Of a stretch of DNA of 64,000 nucleotides, positions 9,003 to 17,524 are shown piece by piece (within the stretch, counting starts at the first letter, position 1; each line of letters starts with the position of its first letter). A program made the position numbers and the translations under genes. The notes beneath the pieces were generated by a model. That model searched no databases. It saw only the letters and a program-made list of their open reading frames with translations, and was not told the DNA's origin. The DNA is from Halomonas gemina (GTDB lineage: Bacteria > Pseudomonadota > Gammaproteobacteria > Pseudomonadales > Halomonadaceae). The stretch lies in the NCBI RefSeq assembly GCF_023554995.1, contig NZ_JAMJPK010000003.1, forward strand, positions 372,001 to 436,000, given 5' to 3'.

Positions 9003-9983
9003 TCACTCGATCCAGCCCTGCTCGCGATAGTAGCGGGCCGCGCCATCGTGCAGCGGAGCGGACAGGCCCATCGTCACCATCTCTTCCTGATCGAGATTCT
9101 CGAAGGCCGGATGCAGCTGCTTGAAGCGATCGAAGTTGTCGAAGATCGCCTTGACGGTCTGGTAGACGATCTCCTCGTCGGCCTCGGCGGTGGTCACGAA
9201 GGTCGCCGCCACGCCAAAGGTCTCGACATCCTCGTCGTTGCCCTTGTAGAGGCCCCCGGGGATGACCGACTTGGAGTAGTAAGGGAACTCCTCGACGATA
9301 CCGTCGATGGCCTCATCGTTCAGCGGGATCAGGCGGGCATCCACGGTGGTGGTGGCCTCCTGGATGGAGCCATTCGGGTGACCGACCACGTAGACCATGG
9401 CATCGACGTTGTTGTCGGCCAGGGCCGCGGCCTGCTCGGCGGCGTCCAGCTGGGAGGCCAGTGAGAAGGTATCCTTGGTCCAGCCCTTGGCTTCCATCAC
9501 CACTTCCATGGTGTTGCGCTGTCCGGAGCCCGGGTTGCCAATGTTGACGCGCTTGCCCTCCAGGTCGTCGAGGGTCTCGATGCCAGAGTCGGCGCGTGCC
9601 AGCAGGGTCAGTGGCTCGCCGTGGACGCGGAAGACCGCCCGCAGGTCCTCGTAGGCGTCACCTTCGAAGTTGCCGGTGCCGTTATAGGCCTGGTACTGGA
9701 CGTCGGACTGCACCACGCCCATGTCCAGCTGGCCGGACTTGATGCCATTGATGTTGGCCACCGAGCCGCCGGTGGAGGGCGCGTTGCACTTGATGTTGGC
9801 GTCTTCCAGACGGTTCACCAGGCGACAGACGGACTGGCCGACCACATAGTAGACGCCGGTCTGGCCGCCGGTACCGATGGTGATGAACTTCTCTTCCTCC
9901 TGGGCCATGGCCGGTGATGCGAACATCGCGGCCCCCAGGATCGCGCCGGTGAAGGCAGCAGCAGAGAATGCATGGCGTTTCAT
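9003..9983 (-). CDS. TAXI family TRAP transporter solute receptor
   Basis: A 326-residue periplasmic binding protein. ATG at 9983 follows AGAGGTG; a GTG two codons earlier is too close to that site. A signal peptide ending around FASPAMA is visible, then TIGTGGQTGVYY, the TAXI-family opening (TxGxxxGxYY), and NAPSTGGSVANINGIKSGQ. It is the first gene of the operon receptor-permease-UspA. The 235-bp region upstream (9984-10218) is non-coding and must hold its promoter; it contains a GGCGGCAATGCCGCC hairpin. Only the class of transporter, not the ligand, can be read from sequence. Confidence 0.92.
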   Translation of the reverse strand: MKRHAFSAAAFTGAILGAAMFASPAMAQEEEKFITIGTGGQTGVYYVVGQSVCRLVNRLEDANIKCNAPSTGGSVANINGIKSGQLDMGVVQSDVQYQAYNGTGNFEGDAYEDLRAVFRVHGEPLTLLARADSGIETLDDLEGKRVNIGNPGSGQRNTMEVVMEAKGWTKDTFSLASQLDAAEQAAALADNNVDAMVYVVGHPNGSIQEATTTVDARLIPLNDEAIDGIVEEFPYYSKSVIPGGLYKGNDEDVETFGVAATFVTTAEADEEIVYQTVKAIFDNFDRFKQLHPAFENLDQEEMVTMGLSAPLHDGAARYYREQGWIE

Positions 9984-10218
9984 GAACACACCTCTTTGTT
10001 TTCAACAAACGTGTTGGGCAAACGGGTTCCACTATGGCAGCCCCGTGACGCGACCGCCGGCGGCATTGCCGCCCTCTCCTACTTTAGCGAAAAAAGCGGT
10101 CACATGATGAGGCCTTTTTCCTTATGTAGGGAGTCTAGACCCGGAAAGACGTTTAGTGAGCGTTAATTTTCGCCGCCTCTTCTCACGCAGGACACAACGC
10201 CAAGGCCTACGGATCGCC

Positions 10219-11607
10219 TCACGACGCCTTCATGATCAACGCCTGCTTCTCGTCCTTCATGGCCGCGAACTCGTCCTCATAGAAGAACTCGCTCTCCCCC
10301 AGCGCGGGCTCCAGATGGTTGAGCCAGGTGGCCTCTTCGTCGTACTTGGCGAAGAAGGGCCGCTGTACCCAGTCGCTGTCGCGGCCCTGGATGAAACGCA
10401 GCACGAAGACCTTCTCGCCGTGGATCTCGGCGACCCCCTGGATCTCCACCTTGCCCGGATCGGCGGACATCGACGGCCCACGGGCGGTACGCGCCAGGCC
10501 CGGCACCTGCTTCATGGCCTCGCGGTAGAGCTCCCAGGCCCGCACCAGCGGCACCTCAAAGTAGTGACGAGCGCCGGTGTCGCGCTCCACGAACATATAG
10601 TAGGGGATCATCCCCAGACGCACCTGGGTGGTCCACATGCGCGCCCACTGGTCGGCATCGTCGTTGATGTGCTTGAGCAGCGGCGCCTGGGTGCGGATCT
10701 CGGCCCCGGTGGCGCGGATGCGGCGGATCGCCTCGCGGCAGATGGGGGTATCCATCTCCTTCCAGTGGTTGAAGTGCGCCATGAAGGCCACATGCTTGCC
10801 CGCCGCCGTCAGCTCGCGGAACAGCGCGAGGATATCCTCGGCGTCCGGGTCGGTGACGAAGCGGTAGGGCCAGAAGGTCAGGCTCTTGGTGCCGATGCGG
10901 ATGTCCTGGACGTGGTCCAGTTCGGGGGCCATCAGCCCTTCCAGGTACTGGCGCAGGTGCCTGGCCTTCATCACCATGGGGTCGCCGCCGGTCATCAGCA
11001 GGTCGGTGACCTCGGTGTGCTCGGCCAGGTAGCGATGCAGCGAATCCGCGTCGCTTGCGGCGAACTTCAGCTCCTTGTCACCGACGAACTGCGCCCAGCG
11101 GAAGCAGAAGGTGCAGTAGCTGTGGCACACCTGTCCCTGGCTCGGGAAGAACAGCACCGTCTCGCGGTACTTGTGCTGCATGCCGGGCAGCGGCTCGCCA
11201 TCGAGCAGCGGCAGGTTGAGGTCCATCTGCCCCGCCGGGTGGGGGTTGAGCTCGGAGCGGATGCGTTCGATCACCGGCTTCATCTCGGCGACATCGGCGC
11301 CTCGACGAACGAGTGCAGCCACTTCCTCGAAGTGCTCGGGGCGCAGCATGCCCCGCTGGGGGAAGGTGAGCTGGAAGACCGGATCCTCGGGCACGTTATT
11401 CCAGTCGATCAGCTCGTCGATCACGTATTCGTTGACCCGGAACGGCAGCACCTGACTGACCACCCGCATGTCGAAACGCAGGTCGTCAGGCAGGTGCTGG
11501 AGGGCCTCGATCCTGTCCAGCTGGCGGTGAGTATAGACCCTGAACGGGCGGGCCTCGAAGGCCTCGGACCCAGCATCTCCGAGAGCGATGTTCACGCGCT
11601 GGTTCAT
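10219..11607 (-). CDS. KamA family radical SAM protein (lysine 2,3-aminomutase type)
   Basis: A 462-residue radical SAM, PLP-type aminomutase relative. ATG at 11607 follows a strong AGGAGG. The Fe-S cluster motif is C161-H-S-Y-C165-T-F-C168; upstream lies the family signature VLPFRVNEYVIDELIDWN followed by FQLTFPQRGML. LLMTGGDPMVM and a putative PLP lysine later in the chain fit the family. It is longer than EpmB (about 340 residues), so beta-lysylation of EF-P is less likely. Lysine 2,3-aminomutase makes beta-lysine, which with an acetyltransferase (AblB) yields a compatible solute in some halophiles, but no acetyltransferase is adjacent. Substrate unassigned; glutamate 2,3-aminomutase is another option. 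Confidence 0.85.
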   Translation of the reverse strand: MNQRVNIALGDAGSEAFEARPFRVYTHRQLDRIEALQHLPDDLRFDMRVVSQVLPFRVNEYVIDELIDWNNVPEDPVFQLTFPQRGMLRPEHFEEVAALVRRGADVAEMKPVIERIRSELNPHPAGQMDLNLPLLDGEPLPGMQHKYRETVLFFPSQGQVCHSYCTFCFRWAQFVGDKELKFAASDADSLHRYLAEHTEVTDLLMTGGDPMVMKARHLRQYLEGLMAPELDHVQDIRIGTKSLTFWPYRFVTDPDAEDILALFRELTAAGKHVAFMAHFNHWKEMDTPICREAIRRIRATGAEIRTQAPLLKHINDDADQWARMWTTQVRLGMIPYYMFVERDTGARHYFEVPLVRAWELYREAMKQVPGLARTARGPSMSADPGKVEIQGVAEIHGEKVFVLRFIQGRDSDWVQRPFFAKYDEEATWLNHLEPALGESEFFYEDEFAAMKDEKQALIMKAS

Positions 11608-11771
11608 GCCACCTCCTGATGTCGTTGTGCGGCGGCGGGGCGGCCATGGGGGCCCTGCACGGCGGACGAGAGCGTCCGCTGCGCCGGCAAGGAACCGGGG
11701 CACCGCGTGTGGTTCGGGGGGTGGCCATTGGTACAGGCTCACTGCCGTCGCTGCAAGCTTCTGCGCCGAAT

Positions 11772-11814
11772 TGCAACGAATGTCACCCCTTTGACGGACA
11801 ACTGCAACGAATGT
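11772..11814. promoter_or_regulatory. Paired direct repeats TGCAACGAATGT upstream of the kamA-type gene
   Basis: The 12-mer TGCAACGAATGT occurs at 11772-11783 and again at 11803-11814, 31 bp apart start to start, i.e. about three helical turns on one DNA face. It lies between DUF2798 and the kamA-type gene. This looks like a binding site for a dimeric or tandem-binding regulator; the regulator is unknown. Confidence 0.5.
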
Positions 11815-11845
11815 GCAATGCCACAGGTGACACGAGGAATCCGGC

Positions 11846-12088
11846 TCAGCCCCGCTGCCGGGGATGGCGGATCAGCAGCGCGGCCAGGCGCTGCAGGCGC
11901 GGCGCGCCGAGCAGGATCAGCACGAAGGCGATGGGCCAGGCGATATAGAAGGCGCGCCACCAGCGGCCCGCGAACCCGTCGCCCAGGCCAGTATTGACCC
12001 AGGTGATGACAAAGGTCATCAGGGTCACCATGTAGATGGACATCAGCACGGCGAACACCAGGGGAGCAAGACGTGGGGGAAACAGCAT
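11846..12088 (-). CDS. DUF2798 family small membrane protein
   Basis: An 80-residue protein with two hydrophobic helices (about 8-31 and 46-62) and the family pattern: MSIYMVTLMTFVITWVNTG, then F-x3-W-x2-AFYIAWPIAF and APRLQRLA. DUF2798 proteins are small inner-membrane proteins of unknown role. It is divergent from the nitrilase gene (about 105 bp apart, shared promoter region) and about 240 bp upstream of the kamA-type gene on the same strand. Confidence 0.75.
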   Translation of the reverse strand: MLFPPRLAPLVFAVLMSIYMVTLMTFVITWVNTGLGDGFAGRWWRAFYIAWPIAFVLILLGAPRLQRLAALLIRHPRQRG

Positions 12089-12193
12089 CGGCGACTCCGG
12101 ACAGGGGAAGGGACAGCGAGTAGACTGCGAATTCTACGCCAGCGCCCAGGTGGATGCCGCGCGGTACGCCCATGGGTCGCAACAGGAGTTAGC

Positions 12194-13018
12194 ATGCAGA
12201 TACTCGCCGGCCAGATCGCCATCCCCCGCACCCGCAGCCGCGAGGAACAGCTCGGCCACCTGCGCCACCTTGCCGAGCGGATGCGGGCGGCCTGCGCCCG
12301 GGGCACCCCGGACCTGATCGTGCTGCCGGAACTGGCCGCCCAGGAGTACGGGGACGACGCCTTCGCCTGCCTGGAGGGGCTGGACGACGACCTGGCCGGC
12401 CCGGTCGTCGCCACCTTCGCCGAGCTGGCTCGGGAGCTCGGCACCACCATCGCCTTCGGCATGGCGCGGCGCGCCGATGGCCGGCGCCATATCAGCCAGG
12501 TCCTGGTCGGCCCCGACGGCCGCCTGGCCGGCGTCTACGACAAGCTGCACTGCGCCCAGTTCGGGGCCTCGGGGGAGGCCGCCCACTTCTCGCCGGGCGA
12601 GCGGCTGCTGGTCACCGAGGTCGCCGGCTGGCGAGTCGGGGTGGTGATCTGCTACGACCTGCGCTTCCCCGAACTGGCCAGGCGGCTGGCCGACGCCGGC
12701 GCCGAGCTGGTCCTGCACCCGGTCGCCTTCACCCGGGATTTCAGCTTCGCCAGCTGGCACGCCTTCGTCACCACCCGCGCCATGGAGAACCAGCTCTACT
12801 GGCTGAGCCTCAACCGTGCCGGGGAGGAATGGGGGCAGTCGCTGTTCTGCCCGCCGCTGGTGGACGACGACCACCCGCCCCTCGCCTTCGGCAGCGACGA
12901 GCAGTGGCGCTGGCTGACCCTGGAGAAGCCGGCGCTCACGGCCGCGCGAGCGCGTCTGCCGCTGTCACGCGATCGTCGCGATGACCTTGAAGACCTGCGG
13001 TTCTGGCGGCCAGACTGA
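12194..13018 (+). CDS. Carbon-nitrogen hydrolase (nitrilase superfamily)
   Basis: A 274-residue hydrolase. ATG at 12194 follows AGGAG. The catalytic triad is complete: Glu46 in VLPEL, Lys117 in YDKLHC and Cys153 in VICYDLRFPE. The layout is that of the Nit/omega-amidase/carbamoylputrescine-amidase group, which hydrolyses C-N bonds of amides or carbamoyl compounds in the cytoplasm. Lack of extra domains excludes NAD synthase and apolipoprotein transferase. The macro-domain gene follows after 27 bp and is probably co-transcribed. The exact substrate cannot be set; omega-amidase or Nit1-like deaminated-glutathione amidase are possible. Confidence 0.88.
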   Translation: MQILAGQIAIPRTRSREEQLGHLRHLAERMRAACARGTPDLIVLPELAAQEYGDDAFACLEGLDDDLAGPVVATFAELARELGTTIAFGMARRADGRRHISQVLVGPDGRLAGVYDKLHCAQFGASGEAAHFSPGERLLVTEVAGWRVGVVICYDLRFPELARRLADAGAELVLHPVAFTRDFSFASWHAFVTTRAMENQLYWLSLNRAGEEWGQSLFCPPLVDDDHPPLAFGSDEQWRWLTLEKPALTAARARLPLSRDRRDDLEDLRFWRPD

Positions 13019-13045
13019 ATCCAACAGCCGAGAGGAGGATGCGAG

Positions 13046-13570
13046 ATGGGCACCATCGAATGCGTTCAGGGCGATATCGCCCGCCAGGCCGACATCGATA
13101 CCGTGGTCAATGCCGCCAACGCCGAATTACGCATCGGCGGCGGGGTGGCCGGTGCCCTGCATCGTGCTGCGGGCCCCGGACTCGCCGAGGAGTGCCGCCC
13201 GCTGGCGCCGATCCGTCCCGGCCAGGCGGTGATCACCGGCGCCCACGGGCTGCCCAACCGCCACGTCATCCACTGCCTGGGCCCGGTCTACGGCATCGAC
13301 GAACCTGCCGACGAGCTGCTCGCCGCCTGCTATCGGAATGCGCTGGAACTGGCCGAGCGTGAAGGCATCCGCTCCATTGCCTTCCCGGCGATATCCGCCG
13401 GTGCCTTCGGCTACCCGCCGGCCGAGGCCGCCCGCGTGGCGCTCGCCACGGTATTGAAGACCCTGCCCGGGTGTCCCGGCATCGAGAAGGTGCGCTTCGT
13501 GCTCTTCGATGCCGACAGCACCGCGCTCCACCAGCGCACCCTGGCTTCCCTGGAGAACGGCCAAGGGTAG
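13046..13570 (+). CDS. Macro-domain protein (YmdB-like ADP-ribose/OAADPR hydrolase)
   Basis: A 174-residue single macro domain. Visible motifs: QGDI at residue 8, VVNAANAELRIGGGVAGALH (binding loop with the catalytic-type Asn residues), GHxxPxxxV-like region HGLPNRHVIHCLGP, and AFPAISAGAFGYP (phosphate loop). This is the MacroD/YmdB type, which deacetylates O-acetyl-ADP-ribose or removes mono-ADP-ribose. The GAGGAGG site 6 bp before the ATG supports the start. It lies downstream of the nitrilase-family gene and is convergent with dctM. Confidence 0.9.
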   Translation: MGTIECVQGDIARQADIDTVVNAANAELRIGGGVAGALHRAAGPGLAEECRPLAPIRPGQAVITGAHGLPNRHVIHCLGPVYGIDEPADELLAACYRNALELAEREGIRSIAFPAISAGAFGYPPAEAARVALATVLKTLPGCPGIEKVRFVLFDADSTALHQRTLASLENGQG

Positions 13571-13594
13571 AAGCCCTACCCCGGGTCAAAGACC

Positions 13595-14902
13595 CTATCC
13601 CAGGTTGTAGCCCAGCACCCTCGGCAGCCACAGGGCGATCTCGGGGAACACCGCCACCAGCACCAGCGCGCCCGCCATGGCCGCCACGAACAGCAGCGCC
13701 CAGCCTAGGGTCTGCTCCAGGCGAACCTTCGCGATTTCGGTGGTCACCATCAGGTTCACCGCGACCGGCGGCGTGAACTGGCCGATGGCGATGTTCATCG
13801 CCAGCAGGATGCCGAACCACACCGGGTTCCAGCCGAAGTGCTGCATCACCGGGATCAGGATCGGCATCATGATCAAGTAGATGGAGATGGCATCCAGCAG
13901 CATGCCGGCCACCAGCACCGCCAGCATGATCAGCACCAGCAGCAGTGGGCCACTGTCGGAGAGCCCGACGATCCACTCCGCCAGATGACGGAAGGTGCCA
14001 AGCATGGTGCCGGCCCAGGCGAAGATGCCGGCCAGGGCGATGATCAGCATCACCACCCCCGAGATCACCGCCGCCTCGCCGAGCAGCCCCCACAGATCCC
14101 GCCAGCTCATCTCCCGGGTCAGGAAGAGCCCCACCAGGGCGCCGTAGGCGACCGCCACCACGGCCGCCTCGGTGGGGGTGAAGAGTCCGCTGCGCAGCCC
14201 GCCGAGGATCAGCACCGGGGCAAACAGCGCGGGCAGCGCCTGCTTGAAGCTCTCCCCCACCCGGGGGCGTTCTGCCCCCTCCACGGGGGTGCCACCTTCC
14301 CAACCATAGCGACGCGAGACCAGCAGCGCCGGCCCCAGCAGTGCCAGCCCGGCAAGCATGCCCGGGAAGAGGCCCGCGGCGAACAGCGCCCGCAGGTCGA
14401 CCCCCGGCACTACGATGGAGTAGAGGATCAGCGCCACCGAGGGCGGAATCAGGATCGCCGTGGAGGCCGAGGCGGCGATCAACGTCGCCGAGAAGGGCCG
14501 GGGATAGCCGGCCCGGGTCATGCTCGGCAGCATCACCATGGCCACCGCGGCGGCATCCGCCGGGCCCGAGCCGCTCATCCCGCCCATGATCATGCAGACC
14601 AGCACCGCCACCAGGGCGAGGCCGCCATGGCGCGGCCCGATCAGCGCCTGGGCGAAGCGTACCAGCCGCGCCGCCACCCCGGCCCGCTCGAAGATCAGGC
14701 CGGTGAGGATGAACAGCGGGATGGCGATCAGCGGGTACTTGGCGATGCTGTTGTAGGTGTTGGTGCCGAGTGTGGCCAGCATGGCCGGCGACAGCCCGGC
14801 CAGTATCCCCGCGGCGCCGGCCAGGCCCAGCGAGAAGGCCACCGGCACCCCGGCGACCAGCAGCCCGGCGAAGGCCAGCAGCATCCACAGATCAGGACTC
14901 AT
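13595..14902 (-). CDS. dctM: TRAP dicarboxylate-type transporter, large permease (DctM)
   Basis: A 435-residue large TRAP subunit with 12 predicted membrane spans. Typical motifs: FSLGLAGAAG near the start, the IAIPLFILTGLIFERAG block, GGMSGSGPADAAAVAMVMLP, and IALAGIFAWAGTMLGTF. The start overlaps the dctQ stop by 11 bp, indicating translational coupling. It is the last gene of the dctPQM operon and is convergent with the macro-domain gene, 24 bp away. Carries out Na+-driven uptake of an organic acid presented by the receptor encoded at 15444-16460; the substrate is not known. Confidence 0.93.
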   Translation of the reverse strand: MSPDLWMLLAFAGLLVAGVPVAFSLGLAGAAGILAGLSPAMLATLGTNTYNSIAKYPLIAIPLFILTGLIFERAGVAARLVRFAQALIGPRHGGLALVAVLVCMIMGGMSGSGPADAAAVAMVMLPSMTRAGYPRPFSATLIAASASTAILIPPSVALILYSIVVPGVDLRALFAAGLFPGMLAGLALLGPALLVSRRYGWEGGTPVEGAERPRVGESFKQALPALFAPVLILGGLRSGLFTPTEAAVVAVAYGALVGLFLTREMSWRDLWGLLGEAAVISGVVMLIIALAGIFAWAGTMLGTFRHLAEWIVGLSDSGPLLLVLIMLAVLVAGMLLDAISIYLIMMPILIPVMQHFGWNPVWFGILLAMNIAIGQFTPPVAVNLMVTTEIAKVRLEQTLGWALLFVAAMAGALVLVAVFPEIALWLPRVLGYNLG

Positions 14903-15368
14903 CCTCGAGCCTCCCGCGCAGGCGGTCGTAGGTCTGCTGCAGCTGGCGCAGCAGCATCAGTCCCGAGAGCAGCGGCAGCCAGCCGAGGTACCACCACTGC
15001 GGCAGCCCCAGTCCCGGGGAGAGCGAGCCCCACTGGAGCTCCTGCCAGGTTATCCTGGCCCCGTACCAGGTGATCAGCCCCAGCACGACGAGCCCGCAAG
15101 CGCCCTGGAAGAGGATCAGGGCCTGGCGCGCGGCCCCGGGCAGGGCACGCTCCAGCAGGCCGATGCGGATATGGCCGTTGCGGCGCAGCGCCACGGAGGC
15201 GCCGGCGAAGGTCAGCACCACCAGCAGGAACACCGAGAACTCCTCGGTGAAGGCGAAGGAGCCGCCGGTGAGGTAGCGCACCAGCACATTGGCCAGGCTG
15301 ATCAGGCCGATGATCAGGATCGCCAGGGTCGCCAGCAGGCGCTCGAGTCTTGCGTCGGGACGTTTCAT
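14892..15368 (-). CDS. dctQ: TRAP transporter small permease (DctQ)
   Basis: A 158-residue protein with four membrane segments, as in all DctQ subunits, including FSVFLLVVLTFAGASVALRR followed by HIRIGLLE, the conserved loop region. ATG at 15368 (MKRPDARLE) is chosen; the ribosome site is weak, so the start is less certain than others. Overlaps dctM by 11 bp. It is separated from dctP by 75 bp that contain a terminator-like hairpin, so expression of the membrane subunits is probably lower than that of the receptor. Confidence 0.88.
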   Translation of the reverse strand: MKRPDARLERLLATLAILIIGLISLANVLVRYLTGGSFAFTEEFSVFLLVVLTFAGASVALRRNGHIRIGLLERALPGAARQALILFQGACGLVVLGLITWYGARITWQELQWGSLSPGLGLPQWWYLGWLPLLSGLMLLRQLQQTYDRLRGRLEDES

Positions 15369-15397
15369 GGGTGTCGCGGCGTCATGGGGTGGAAAAC

Positions 15398-15426
15398 GCC
15401 ATCGGCCCCTTTTCGGGGCCGATGGC
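15398..15426 (-). terminator. Intercistronic attenuator hairpin between dctP and dctQ
   Basis: A perfect 12-bp stem (GCCATCGGCCCC with its complement), 5-nt loop, then G and TTTT on the minus strand. It lies 17 bp past the dctP stop inside the operon, so it is likely to be a partial terminator or 3'-end stabiliser that gives more receptor than permease. Confidence 0.75.
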
Positions 15427-15443
15427 ACGGGCGCCAGGGGAGC

Positions 15444-16460
15444 TTACTCGCCCTGCATGTCGGCGCGGGCCGCCTCGACGAGCTCGCTACCGATGCGCGG
15501 CTCCCACTCGTCGAGGACGTTCTCGGTGGCCTCGACGAAGGCCTGGTGCTGCGCCTCATCGAGTTCGGTGACCGTGACGCCGCGCTCCTGGATCGCCGCC
15601 AGGCGCTCGGGCTCCTCCTCGCGGGTCATCTCTATCTCCCAGGCGCCGGCTTCCTGGGCGGCTTCCCGCAGCAGGGTGCGCTCCTCCTCGGAGAGGGAGT
15701 CCCAGACCTGCTGGTTCACCGCGAAGACCAGCGGGTCGTTCATGTAGTTCCAGAGCGTCAGGTGCTCCTGGCCCACCTGGTCGATGCGCGCCACGTCGAA
15801 GACCGAGAGCGGGTTCTCCTGGCCGTCCACCGCCCCGGTGGTCAGCGCCGGCTTGGCGTCGGCCCAGCTCATCTGGGTGGGGTTGGCGCCCAGCGCCGTG
15901 AAGGTGTCCTGGAACAGCGGCGAGCCCACCACGCGGATCTTCAGGCCGTCGAGGTCGGCCGGCTCGTCGATGGGTCCCCGGGAGTTGGAGAGCTGGCGGA
16001 AGCCATTCTCGCCCCAGGCCAGCGGCACCACGCCGCGGGACTCGATGGCGTCGAACACCATCTCGCCGGCCGTGCCGCCGGTCACCGCATCCACGGCGTC
16101 CAGGTCGGCCATGAAGAACGGCAGCGAGAAGAGGTTGAGCTCCGGCACCTGGGGTGACCAGTTGATGGTCGAGCCCACGGCGGCATCGATCAGGCCCGAG
16201 CGCATGGCCGAGAACTCCCGGGTCTGGTCGCCGTTGACCAGCTGGGAGTTGGGGTAGACCCGCAGGGTCAGCTCGCCGTCGGAACGCTCGGCGACCAGCT
16301 CGGCCCACTTCTCGGCGGCCTGGCCCCAGGGGAAGGCGTCGGGGAGCACGGTGGAGACGGAGAGCTCGCGGGCCTGAGCGGAAGAGACGGACAGCGAGAG
16401 AGAGATGGCGGCAACTCCGGCCAGGGCGGCCAGCCGGGTCAGGTGACGAGACGAGTTCAT
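15444..16460 (-). CDS. dctP: TRAP transporter solute receptor (DctP family)
   Basis: A 338-residue periplasmic binding protein. ATG at 16460 follows AAGGA; a signal peptide ends near SSAQA. DctP-family landmarks: FPWGQAAEKWAELV, YPNSQL, the ligand-contacting region GLKIRVVGSP followed by FTALGANPTQMSWAD, and GAVDGQENPLS. The conserved arginine of KIRV is the usual carboxylate ligand. It heads the operon dctP-hairpin-dctQ-dctM. The 200-bp region shared with the divergent EamA gene holds its promoter; I see no clear operator there. Confidence 0.93.
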   Translation of the reverse strand: MNSSRHLTRLAALAGVAAISLSLSVSSAQARELSVSTVLPDAFPWGQAAEKWAELVAERSDGELTLRVYPNSQLVNGDQTREFSAMRSGLIDAAVGSTINWSPQVPELNLFSLPFFMADLDAVDAVTGGTAGEMVFDAIESRGVVPLAWGENGFRQLSNSRGPIDEPADLDGLKIRVVGSPLFQDTFTALGANPTQMSWADAKPALTTGAVDGQENPLSVFDVARIDQVGQEHLTLWNYMNDPLVFAVNQQVWDSLSEEERTLLREAAQEAGAWEIEMTREEEPERLAAIQERGVTVTELDEAQHQAFVEATENVLDEWEPRIGSELVEAARADMQGE

Positions 16461-16662
16461 GGCGTGTCCTTGCAGTATCGGGCTCGGGGCAGGTCCTTGC
16501 GGCAACCTGCCCGGCGTTGTTGTCTGGGGCATCATCGACGCCGCGAACCTCAAGATGCCCTGTCATCCCATGTTCATGCAAGGCAGGCCGCCGCCCTGCC
16601 CTGTCCCCGGGTTCAACGCACTTGCTATGCTGCGTCGTTTCCCCATCCCTCGAGGAGGCGCC

Positions 16663-17523
16663 GTGCCGCTCCGTGACCTGGCCCTGGGCCTCGCCGTCAT
16701 TGTCATCTGGGCGCTGAACATCATCGTCATCAAGCTCGGCGTGGCGGAACTGCCGCCCCTGCTGCTGACCACGCTGCGCTTCGCCCTGGTGGCGGGACTG
16801 CTGGTGCCCTTCCACCCGGTGGCACGACACCAGTTGCCCTTCCTGCTGCTGCTCTCGCTGACCTTCGGCTCGCTGCATTTCGCCCTGCTGTTCATCGGCC
16901 TGGGCCAGGCCGAGGCCGGCACCGGCGCGCTGCTGGTGCAGATGGGCACGCCCTTCGCCACCCTGCTCGCCGTGGTGTTCCTCAAGGAGCGCCTCGGCCC
17001 CCGACGGCTGACCGGCCTCGTGCTCTCCTTCGCCGGGGTCGCGGTGCTCGCCGGCGGGCCCACCCTGCCCGCGCCCCTGCCGACGTTCCTGCTGCTGACC
17101 AGCGCCCTGGGCTGGGCCGTCTCGCAGCTGCTGATCAAGCGCGGGCCCGACGTCTCGCCCATGGCCCTGGCGGGCTGGGTGGCGCTGTTCGCCACGCCCC
17201 AGGTGGCGCTGGGCTCCTGGTGGTTCGAGCAGGGCCAGTGGCAGGCGCTGGCCGAGGCCGGCTGGGCCGGCTGGGGGGCGGTCTTCTACACCGCCGTGAT
17301 GTCCTCCATCGTGGCCTACGGCCTCTGGTATGGCCTGTTGCGTCGCCACCCGGTCAACCGGGTGGTGCCGCTGACCCTGCTGATGCCGGTGCTGGCCGTG
17401 CTGCTGGGGGCAGCACTGATGGGCGACAGCCTGGGCCCCCACAAGCTCGCCGGGGGCGGCCTGGTCATCGCCGGCCTGGCGCTGATCGTGCTGCGCCTCG
17501 GCCCCCGCCGCCCCGCGGGCTGA
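16663..17523 (+). CDS. EamA/DMT family transporter
   Basis: A 286-residue inner-membrane protein of the drug/metabolite transporter superfamily with ten predicted helices in two EamA repeats (first repeat to about residue 135, second about 145-280). GTG at 16663 is chosen because GAGGAGG lies 5 bp upstream; an ATG 12 codons earlier lacks a site. Typical elements: VIWALNIIVIKLG, TTLRFALVAG, and in the second half YTAVMSSIVAYGLWYGLLRR followed by PVLAVLLGAALMGD. Members export amino acids or other metabolites; substrate unknown. Divergent from dctP and convergent with the DUF192 gene. Confidence 0.88.
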   Translation: MPLRDLALGLAVIVIWALNIIVIKLGVAELPPLLLTTLRFALVAGLLVPFHPVARHQLPFLLLLSLTFGSLHFALLFIGLGQAEAGTGALLVQMGTPFATLLAVVFLKERLGPRRLTGLVLSFAGVAVLAGGPTLPAPLPTFLLLTSALGWAVSQLLIKRGPDVSPMALAGWVALFATPQVALGSWWFEQGQWQALAEAGWAGWGAVFYTAVMSSIVAYGLWYGLLRRHPVNRVVPLTLLMPVLAVLLGAALMGDSLGPHKLAGGGLVIAGLALIVLRLGPRRPAG

Positions 17524-17524
17524 T

